A stretch of DNA of 40,618 bases, taken from the NCBI RefSeq assembly GCF_010206195.1, contig NZ_VIQT01000004.1, positions 1-40,618 on the forward strand, written 5' to 3'. The notes below the pieces were generated by a model that saw only the letters and a list, made by a program, of their open reading frames with translations, did no database searches and was not told where the DNA came from. Shown in pieces: positions 35,117-40,618 of this stretch; the stretch's first letter is position 1; each line of letters starts with the position of its first letter. The DNA comes from Anaerotruncus colihominis (GTDB lineage: Bacteria > Bacillota > Clostridia > Oscillospirales > Ruminococcaceae). Both the position numbers and the translations under genes were made by a program.

Positions 35117-36292
35117 TTACAGCATACGGATCACAACGCCTGCAATCAGCACGGACGCGATGGTTACGGTGACAAAGCCGGCGACCAGCATCTTGGGCAG
35201 CAGATAGTTGAGGATCGCCGCCTTTTCCTTTTCATTGCGGCCAAACGCCTCGGCGACCTCCTGCGGGATCAATACAGTGGTCGGGAAGCCGAAGGTACAG
35301 CTAATGCCAAACGAAACTGCCAGACTGAACGGAATATGCATCAGCTTCGCACAGATAATGCCGATTACAACCGTACCGAGCACACCGCTGACCGCGGAAA
35401 CCAGCAGGGCCGGCAAAACAGAAATCACCTGCTGCGGCGTCGTCTTTGCGAGGTTGGAGAAGATCAGGATCGTGATAAAAAATGTTATCAGGCCGCTCGA
35501 CTGCGTCTTATTGAGGATACCCTTCTCCAAAAAGCCCAGCGCGAAAAACACCGCGCCCATAATCAGGCACATCACGAAATAATGTACCACGCCGCCTGTC
35601 AGGGCCGAGGCATAGTGCGCCACGACTGCGACCAGGCCCATCTTTGCCAGAAAAACAGACGGGCGGGCATACGACTGCGGAAGCTGAAGCAGCCCGCGCT
35701 TTTGCGCGCCGCCGTTTTCCTGCTGCTGTTCGCTGTACTGCGCGACCAGCTCCGGATCATCCCGGAATTCGCGCGCTGTCCGGCGCAGCAGGAACGACGC
35801 GATCGGCACGCCAATAAACTTCTGCGTCACATACAAAACAATGCAGAAAGTGCTCGCCAGCACCAGCCCCTTTTCATCGAGGGCCGATGTCATGATCAGC
35901 GTCGCCGCACTGCCGCCGGCAAAGATCGGCGCGCCTGCAATCGCCATATCACGCCCGATCACCGGGATACCAACCAGCAGGATTGCCGCCACTGCGCCGA
36001 CGACGCAGACCAGCGAGGTGACAACCACCTTCCACTGGCGGCGCAGCTCGGGGAAGTCGATGGTCGTGCCGAGCGATACGATCATAAGGCCGGCAATCAG
36101 GTTTCCAAAGCCTGTCACCTGCGCGTCCTCAATCACGCTGCGCGGCAATATGCCGCTCCAGAATCCCGCAAGCAGCAGGATCGCAATGGTAAGCACTGTG
36201 GAAAGCACGGCCTTGCTTTTCTGTGCGGTCATTTCTCCCAACGCATAAATAAGCAACAATACCGCAAGCGCCAAAATTGGTGTCATACCCAT
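35117..36292 (-). CDS. Putative ion-coupled transporter, about ten membrane helices
   Basis: A 391-residue hydrophobic protein with about five helices before and five after a polar cytoplasmic loop (about 180-215, rich in E, Q and R), a two-repeat layout like sodium:glutamate (GltS/ESS) and related symporters. Glycine-rich stretches such as APIFAGGSAATLIMTSALDEKG and SFGISCTFGFPTTVLIP sit at matching places in each half and may form the substrate site. No confident family name is offered. It leads an operon with the M20 peptidase, and a strong palindrome (36413-36441) lies upstream. Confidence 0.7.
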   Translation of the reverse strand: MGMTPILALAVLLLIYALGEMTAQKSKAVLSTVLTIAILLLAGFWSGILPRSVIEDAQVTGFGNLIAGLMIVSLGTTIDFPELRRQWKVVVTSLVCVVGAVAAILLVGIPVIGRDMAIAGAPIFAGGSAATLIMTSALDEKGLVLASTFCIVLYVTQKFIGVPIASFLLRRTAREFRDDPELVAQYSEQQQENGGAQKRGLLQLPQSYARPSVFLAKMGLVAVVAHYASALTGGVVHYFVMCLIMGAVFFALGFLEKGILNKTQSSGLITFFITILIFSNLAKTTPQQVISVLPALLVSAVSGVLGTVVIGIICAKLMHIPFSLAVSFGISCTFGFPTTVLIPQEVAEAFGRNEKEKAAILNYLLPKMLVAGFVTVTIASVLIAGVVIRML

Positions 36293-36412
36293 CCATCCTT
36301 TTCATTTTTTGGGGCTATCTGAAAACCTTCAAAATATCCGGCGCGCCCGTTCCCTCAAACAGCCTCTTACTGTTCCAAGAATACCACAGCATTTTTTCAT
36401 CTGTCTAATTTG

Positions 36413-36441
36413 AAAAATTTATAGCACAGCTATAAATTTTT
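36413..36441. promoter_or_regulatory. Candidate LysR operator 1 (perfect palindrome)
   Basis: A 13-base arm (36413-36425) pairs perfectly with 36429-36441 around ACA; the core is TTATAGCACAGCTATAA. It lies about 120 bases upstream of the transporter start. The same core recurs at 36584-36600 with 15 of 17 bases identical. Confidence 0.65.
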
Positions 36442-36495
36442 TAAAACAGCAAATTTTCACGGATCATTTTAAAAAAGATTGTATGAATGCACAAA

Positions 36496-36536
36496 TAAAA
36501 AAGGCGCTGTGCACAAAACACAGCGCCTCTTTTTTA
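36496..36536. terminator. Terminator downstream of the LysR gene
   Basis: GGCGCTGTG (36503-36511) pairs with CACAGCGCC (36519-36527), flanked by A and T runs on both sides, so it can act on either strand. It lies 90 bases after the leftward LysR stop and insulates the transporter operon. Confidence 0.88.
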
Positions 36537-36578
36537 TATTTTAAACATGCCAATCGGTTAGCTGGCTGACATTTCTGC

Positions 36579-36605
36579 AATAGTTATAACCCAGCTATAA
36601 TTATT
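36579..36605. promoter_or_regulatory. Candidate LysR operator 2
   Basis: TTATAACCCAGCTATAA (36584-36600) repeats the core of operator 1 with two substitutions and is an imperfect palindrome with A/T-rich outer arms. It is 167 bp from operator 1, just past the LysR stop codon. Confidence 0.5.
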
Positions 36606-36623
36606 TTTCACATCCAGGTTGTA

Positions 36624-37556
36624 TCAATTTTTATCCTGATTCTGCGCTTGCCCACATGGATACAGCCCCTCCAGCAACGCGACAAACGCCTGTGCCTCGG
36701 GGCTTAACAGCTCGCGCCTGCGTTGCAGCCATCCGGCGCTGATCTGTACCTTACAGTTTCGGATCGGGATAGTACGCACACCGTATTCCTCAAAATCCGC
36801 CGCGCTCACCCCCGGCCCATACCGGAACACATCGGTCATGCGCAGCAGTTCGATAATCGCCGCGCTGTCGCTGGCATAGATAACCCTTTTGTGATCAATC
36901 AACCGGACGCCATCAATTTCAAGATAATGGGTCAGATTTGAAAAATAGTCGTCCGGCAGACGGACAATGGGATACTGTAAAAGCTGCTGCATCGTCACCT
37001 CATCCTGTCCATACAGAGGGCTGTGCGGACCGACGTTCGCATACCAGGTGTCGGCGCCGAGCGTATGGTACTGCAAATTTTTATAATGCAGCATGTGCTT
37101 TAATTCTTTGGCCTGCGCGTGATTGCTCATTATAAAACCGATCTCCGCCTCGCCGCTTTCCACACTTTCAAGCACCTGCTGCATACGCTGCTCAACCAAC
37201 TTGAGCGAAATGCCCTCCTGTTTGTGCAAATTGTAGAATTCACTTACCAATCTACCCATCGTAATAATCGGATAAGAAGCGATGGAGAGCATCCGCACCC
37301 GTTCATTCGCCGAAAGCCCCGATATCAGCTCCATCTGGTTGAGGATCGTGCGCGCGTATTGGTAGAGTTTTTTGCCGTCCTCAGTCAGCATGACACCTTT
37401 ATTCGTCCGGTCAAAAATCCGCACCTTCAGCTCACTTTCCAGATTGCCGATCGCCTTGCTCAAATTAGGCTGCGTCACAAACAGCTTTTCCGCCGCCTTA
37501 TTGATGCTGCCCTGCTCTGCAACTGTTATAAAATACATCAACTGCGAAAGCTGCAT
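36624..37556 (-). CDS. LysR-family transcriptional regulator
   Basis: A 310-residue regulator. The winged helix DNA-binding domain covers residues 1-60 (MQLSQLMYFITVAEQGSINK, then AAEKLFVTQPNLSKAIGNLE), followed by a linker helix and a substrate-binding domain (about 90-295) for a small-molecule inducer. ATG at 37556 follows GGAGG. It is divergent from the zinc alcohol dehydrogenase gene and upstream, in the same direction, of the transporter-peptidase operon; palindromes near the latter favour that operon as target, though divergent control of the dehydrogenase is equally classic. Confidence 0.94.
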   Translation of the reverse strand: MQLSQLMYFITVAEQGSINKAAEKLFVTQPNLSKAIGNLESELKVRIFDRTNKGVMLTEDGKKLYQYARTILNQMELISGLSANERVRMLSIASYPIITMGRLVSEFYNLHKQEGISLKLVEQRMQQVLESVESGEAEIGFIMSNHAQAKELKHMLHYKNLQYHTLGADTWYANVGPHSPLYGQDEVTMQQLLQYPIVRLPDDYFSNLTHYLEIDGVRLIDHKRVIYASDSAAIIELLRMTDVFRYGPGVSAADFEEYGVRTIPIRNCKVQISAGWLQRRRELLSPEAQAFVALLEGLYPCGQAQNQDKN

Positions 37557-37661
37557 ATCTGGCCGCCTCCTTCCTTTTATATAACTATTTTACCAGATTT
37601 GCACCGCCTTTTCGAGAACAAATTCATACATTTTTGCACTCTGCCCAGCAAGGCCGTCCTC

Positions 37662-37690
37662 TTGCAGCCGCCTGCCGGAAGGCGTATACT
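37662..37690 (+). promoter_or_regulatory. Sigma-A promoter for the alcohol dehydrogenase gene
   Basis: TTGCAG (37662-37667) and TATACT (37685-37690) are 17 bases apart, 40 bases before the ATG. The spacer contains a CCGCCTGCCGGAAGGCG partial inverted repeat that could be an operator. Confidence 0.8.
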
Positions 37691-37730
37691 TGTCTTACAA
37701 ACAAATTCAAACCAGGGAGGTGAACTCTCA

Positions 37731-38765
37731 ATGCTTGCCTATACCTATACCAAGCCGGGAACCTTTGCGCTGATTGAAAAGCCAAGGCCCGTCCTGCTCG
37801 ACGCGCGGGACGCAATTGTCCGGGTGACGTTGGCCAGCATCTGCACAAGCGACCTGCACATCAAGCATGGCAGCGTTCCGCGCGCCGTGCCGGGCGTCAC
37901 CGTCGGACACGAGATGGTCGGCGTAGTTGAAGCCGTGGGCAGCGCCGTTTCATCGGTCCGGCCCGGCGACCGCGTGACAGTCAATGTGGAGACGTTTTGC
38001 GGCCGTTGCTTCTTCTGCGAGCACGGTTTTGTCAACAACTGTACCGATCCCAACGGCGGCTGGGCGCTCGGCTGCCGCATCGACGGCGGGCAGGCCGCAT
38101 TCGTGCGCGTGCCCTACGCCGACCAGGGGCTAAACAAAATCCCTGATCATGTCAACGACCGCCAGGCCCTTTTTGTGGGCGACGTGCTCGCCACCGGCTT
38201 CTGGGCGGCGCGTATTTCTGAAATTACGCCGGAGGACACCGTTTTGATCGTCGGCGCTGGCCCCACCGGCCTTTGCTCGCTGCTGTGTACCTTGCTCAAA
38301 CGCCCCAAACGCGTGATCGTTTGTGAAACAGATCCCCTGCGCCTGCAATTTCTCCGGACACGCTTTTCGCAGGTGATCGCCGTATCGCCGCAGGATGTAC
38401 TCACATGCGTACAGGCCAACAGCGATCATGGCGGCGCAGATGTGGTGCTGGAGGTCGCCGGCACGGCTGAAACCTTCCGCCTGGCGTGGCAGTGCGCCCG
38501 TCCAAACGCCGTTGTCACCATTGTCGCGCTTTACAACAGCCCGCAGGTTCTTCCGCTGCCGCAGATGTACGGCAAAAATCTGACCTTCAAAACAGGTGGC
38601 GTCGATGGCTGCGACTGCGCGGAAATCCTCAGTCTGATTGCACAGGGCAGCCTGGACACTACGCCGCTGATCACGCATACCTATCCATTGCGGGACATTG
38701 AGGCGGCGTATGCACTCTTTGAAGAAAAGCGCGACGGCGTCATCAAGGTCGCGATCGAACCGTAA
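37731..38765 (+). CDS. Zinc-dependent medium-chain alcohol dehydrogenase
   Basis: A 344-residue MDR-family oxidoreductase. Catalytic zinc ligands appear as ICTSD (cysteine near 38) and GHEMVG (histidine near 61); the structural zinc loop is CGRCFFCEHGFVNNC (about 90-104); the NAD(P)-binding fold carries VGAGPTGL near 177. The pattern resembles the threonine dehydrogenase and sorbitol dehydrogenase subgroup; the acidic residue after the second strand (CETD) favours NAD. ATG at 37731 follows GGGAGGTGAAC; the longer reading from 37119 crosses the LysR gene and is rejected. Substrate unknown. Confidence 0.92.
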   Translation: MLAYTYTKPGTFALIEKPRPVLLDARDAIVRVTLASICTSDLHIKHGSVPRAVPGVTVGHEMVGVVEAVGSAVSSVRPGDRVTVNVETFCGRCFFCEHGFVNNCTDPNGGWALGCRIDGGQAAFVRVPYADQGLNKIPDHVNDRQALFVGDVLATGFWAARISEITPEDTVLIVGAGPTGLCSLLCTLLKRPKRVIVCETDPLRLQFLRTRFSQVIAVSPQDVLTCVQANSDHGGADVVLEVAGTAETFRLAWQCARPNAVVTIVALYNSPQVLPLPQMYGKNLTFKTGGVDGCDCAEILSLIAQGSLDTTPLITHTYPLRDIEAAYALFEEKRDGVIKVAIEP

Positions 38766-38801
38766 ATTTATATATATCAACATACTTATGACCATCTGTA
38801 T

Positions 38802-38840
38802 AAAACGCTCCGCACAATATGATCTGTGCGGAGCGTTTTT
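38802..38840. terminator. Terminator between alcohol dehydrogenase and rubredoxin-like gene
   Basis: AAAACGCTCCGCACA pairs perfectly with TGTGCGGAGCGTTTT around an eight-base loop and is followed by TTTTT. It can stop transcripts from both sides. Confidence 0.92.
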
Positions 38841-38854
38841 ACACGGCTTTTCAG

Positions 38855-39069
38855 TCAGGCGTGCACGATATCTGTATATTCGCTGATCTTTTGGCTGACG
38901 GCGCGCAGATCCTCTATGGAGAGATCGTGCAGGCGTTACAGACGGGGCGCTCCGTCAGCCGATCAAACGGTTTGCTTTCCTTTTCCCCGTCGCGGATAAA
39001 CCCGCAAACATTGCATCTGTATTTCGCCGCGCCTATTCCTCCTGTTCCTGTTTTTGCCGGACATAGCAT
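38855..39069 (-). pseudogene. Rubredoxin-like zinc ribbon ORF, frame broken near 38922-38930
   Basis: A 51-codon minus-strand frame (39069-38914) contains AAKYRCNVCGFIRDGEKES and LTERPVCNACTISP: two C-x2-C knuckles in the order and spacing of small rubredoxin-like iron or zinc ribbons. It stops abruptly, but the adjacent frame reads HDLSIEDLRAVSQKISEY then TDIVHA and a stop at 38855. Restoring one C (GCCTGCCACG in place of GCCTGCACG) joins them. The start is unclear: ATG at 39069 overlaps the Fur gene, and no ATG follows the AGGAGG near 39040. A rubredoxin-like partner beside a Fur/PerR gene suits oxidative stress defence. Confidence 0.5.
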
Positions 39070-39434
39070 TCCGGGCACAGACCATCAAAAAGGGTCTGGT
39101 GAGAATCGATCCTGCATCCGCTTTGCGCGGCGAGTTGCCGGTCCAACCGCTCGTCATATGGCAGCGCAACGTCTACCAGCTTGCCGCACCTCTTGCAGAT
39201 CAGATGGTCGTGGCGGTCCGTGCGCACATCAAACTGGTCAGCGCCAGGAAGGCGCACCTGTTTAATCTCGCCGGACTGACCCAGCAGTTTGAGATTGCGG
39301 TAAATCGTCCCGCGGCTGATGCTCGGGTCGATCTCCCTTGCTTTCAAATACGCCTCATCCGCGCTGATATGTCCGCCATGCCGGCGCACCACCTCCAGAA
39401 CAAGCTGTCGTTGCTTCGTATTCCTGCGTTCCAC
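39033..39434 (-). CDS. Fur-family metal-dependent regulator (PerR/Fur type)
   Basis: A 133-residue regulator: winged helix at about 1-75 (TKQRQLVLEVVRRHGGHISA ... SRGTIYRNLKLL) and a metal-binding dimer domain with HDHLICKRCGKLVDV and a second knuckle GLCPECY, giving the C-x2-C pairs of the structural zinc site. Peroxide-sensing PerR and iron-sensing Fur cannot be told apart by eye. The start is GTG at 39434, preceded by GGAGGAGGG; the longer frame to 39500 has no ribosome binding site and crosses two hairpins. Confidence 0.9.
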   Translation of the reverse strand: MERRNTKQRQLVLEVVRRHGGHISADEAYLKAREIDPSISRGTIYRNLKLLGQSGEIKQVRLPGADQFDVRTDRHDHLICKRCGKLVDVALPYDERLDRQLAAQSGCRIDSHQTLFDGLCPECYVRQKQEQEE

Positions 39435-39454
39435 AGCAGTTCCCTCCTCCAAAG

Positions 39455-39525
39455 ACAGGTTCCTGTCAAAAACAGTTGCAAAGCGACTGTTTTTGCGCAT
39501 CTGTCCGCAGAGTGGGCAGATGCAT
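39455..39525 (-). promoter_or_regulatory. Structured leader of the Fur-family gene
   Basis: Three inverted repeats lie in a row just before the ribosome binding site: GACAGG/CCTGTC (39455-39468), CAAAAACAGT/ACTGTTTTTG (about 39468-39497) and GCATCTG-CC/GGCAGATGC (39498-39525). The middle one has T runs and could be an attenuator; the first could be an operator. ATAATCAATATTAA at about 39570-39583 weakly resembles a Per box. Confidence 0.45.
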
Positions 39526-39744
39526 TTTCATCAAACAGCCCCGCGCAGACGACGCGGCTCATAATCAATATTAAGACCTTCTACTGATAGCCTATACGTT
39601 TCTTCCCGTCATGTCAAGCTGCTTCGCCCAAACCGTAAGCGCGGCTGGTTTCCAGATACCAACCGGCCTTTTTCATTTTCCGGTATGATTTCCCGAACAT
39701 TCGGCAAAATAACCGTATCAAGGATTGGAAAGGGGATTTCAGCC

Positions 39745-40602
39745 ATGGAAAGTAAAAAACAACCACAGGTGATCACACAGGAGCGTCTGCGGCAATTTAC
39801 CGCTTATTTGCGCGACCAGGAAAAAAGCGGCTCCACCATCGCCCAATACAGCCGTGGATTGGCCGCGCTTCACCGTTTTTTGCAGGGCGCGCCTGTCACA
39901 AAGCACGCTTTAATCGCCTGGAAGGAACGCCTGATGCAGCAGTATGCGGCCGCCAGCGTCAACGCGATGCTGGCAGCCGCAAACGGATTTTTAAGCTTCT
40001 GCGGCTGGTCCGGCTGCCGTGTTAAGCCTCTGAAAATCCAGCGGGAGCTGTTCTGCCGGGAGGAGCGGGAGCTTTCGCGCGATGAATACCTGCGGCTGGT
40101 GCGGGCAGCCGTCCAATCCGGCAACGAACGGCTGTCGCTTGTTTTGCAGACAATCTGCTCCACAGGCATCCGCGTTTCGGAGCTTTTATTTGTTACGGCA
40201 GAGGCCGTGCGCAGGGGGCGCGCGGTTGTCCGCTGCAAGGGCAAAACGCGGTATATCTTTTTACCGGAGCGGCTGCGGCGCGCATTGTCGGCCTATCTGG
40301 CGAAACAAAAAAGAGCAGCCGGGCCGGTCTTCATCACAAGGACGGGAAAACCGCTCGACCGCTCCAACATCTGGCGCGATATGAAAGCGCTGTGCAAGCG
40401 CGCCGGCGTCAAGGCGGGCAAGGTATTCCCACACAACCTGCGCCATTTATTTGCACGTACCTTTTATTCTCTCGAAAAGGATCTGTCCCGGCTGGCCGAC
40501 ATTCTGGGGCACACGAACGTTTCCACCACACGCATCTATACGGTGGAAAGCGGCGCGGCGCACCGCCGGCAAATAGAACGCCTGGGACTTGTGATCACAT
40601 AA
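39745..40602 (+). CDS. Tyrosine recombinase (XerC/D-like phage integrase family)
   Basis: A 285-residue recombinase with a SAM-like core-binding N-terminal domain (about 10-95) and a catalytic domain carrying the full set: arginine in STGIRVSELL near 142, lysine in CKGKTRYIFLP, H-x-x-R in HNLRH near 233, histidine in LGHTNVSTTRIY and the tyrosine nucleophile near 266. ATG at 39745 follows AAAGGGG; the upstream ATG at 39685 lacks a site. It stands alone beside the Fur gene, with no excisionase, attachment repeats or phage genes in view, so it is more likely a housekeeping Xer paralogue than a prophage integrase. Confidence 0.9.
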   Translation: MESKKQPQVITQERLRQFTAYLRDQEKSGSTIAQYSRGLAALHRFLQGAPVTKHALIAWKERLMQQYAAASVNAMLAAANGFLSFCGWSGCRVKPLKIQRELFCREERELSRDEYLRLVRAAVQSGNERLSLVLQTICSTGIRVSELLFVTAEAVRRGRAVVRCKGKTRYIFLPERLRRALSAYLAKQKRAAGPVFITRTGKPLDRSNIWRDMKALCKRAGVKAGKVFPHNLRHLFARTFYSLEKDLSRLADILGHTNVSTTRIYTVESGAAHRRQIERLGLVIT

Positions 40603-40618
40603 TTTCCGTTATGTTGTA

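Noticed and set aside
37119..37730. N-terminal extension of the alcohol dehydrogenase
   Set aside because: The frame runs antisense through the LysR gene; the true start has a strong ribosome binding site and promoter at 37662-37690.
39745..40602. Prophage or integrative element boundary marked by the tyrosine recombinase
   Set aside because: No tRNA, direct repeats, excisionase or phage genes are visible, and the composition matches its neighbours; the window ends too soon to exclude it fully.

Overview
The window looks like chromosomal DNA of an anaerobic, low-to-mid GC-skew-free, GC-rich member of the Clostridia (Firmicutes), probably near the Oscillospirales; the species cannot be named from sequence alone. 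Reasons: the mreB-mreC-mreD-PBP2-minD-mgsA order with maf, DUF4321 and dut beside it, zapA next to a U32 peptidase, an oxygen-sensitive class III ribonucleotide reductase with NrdR boxes, a Fur/PerR gene beside a rubredoxin-like ORF, strong AGGAGG-type ribosome binding sites, and frequent GTG/TTG starts. No tRNA, rRNA, CRISPR array or prophage was found.

Layout. 1-1.1 kb: truncated gene, XRE regulator, intergenic repeat. 1.1-6.7 kb (minus): operon hisS-aspS-zinc ribbon protein-rlmI driven by a clear sigma-A promoter at 6676-6704. 7.0-17.9 kb (minus): a long envelope and division block, zapA-U32 peptidase-(repeat)-dut-DUF4321-maf-(hairpin array)-mreB-mreC-mreD-(MITE)-PBP2-minD-like-mgsA. 18.4-23.2 kb (plus): glycogen phosphorylase and a GH13 glucanase for alpha-glucan use, separated by a repeat block. 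23.3-26.1 kb (plus): an orphan ABC ATPase with a hairpin over its ribosome binding site, a ferredoxin plus NapH-like membrane iron-sulfur protein, and a secreted GH25 muramidase. 26.1-29.8 kb (minus): anaerobic ribonucleotide reductase nrdD, a 57-residue peptide and nrdG. 30.2-33.8 kb (plus): a peptide-binding lipoprotein and an ABC-F ribosome-protection-type ATPase behind an attenuator with a three-codon upstream ORF. 33.9-38.8 kb: M20 peptidase and putative transporter operon, LysR regulator, and a divergent zinc alcohol dehydrogenase. 38.9-40.6 kb: broken rubredoxin-like ORF, Fur-family regulator, tyrosine recombinase.

The most striking observation is the ribonucleotide reductase. The 773-residue NrdD retains its ATP-cone and catalytic barrel but its C-terminus lacks the glycyl radical segment (R-x-x-G-Y-L ... 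R-V-K-H). That exact segment is instead encoded by a separate 57-codon gene whose stop overlaps the GTG start of the activase gene nrdG. This suggests a two-polypeptide class III reductase in which the radical-bearing loop is a detachable peptide, analogous in principle to the autonomous glycyl radical cofactor GrcA. Whether this split is already known could not be checked here.

Other unusual content: four copies of a mosaic intergenic repeat (R1-R4) with covarying poly-T hairpins; a 104-109 bp tandem array upstream of mreB whose arms can form mutually exclusive hairpins; a 159 bp MITE-like element inside the mre operon; loss of minC, minE and rodA with a degenerate MinD; and two ORFs that each become continuous if one base is restored, which may be sequencing errors or real lesions.
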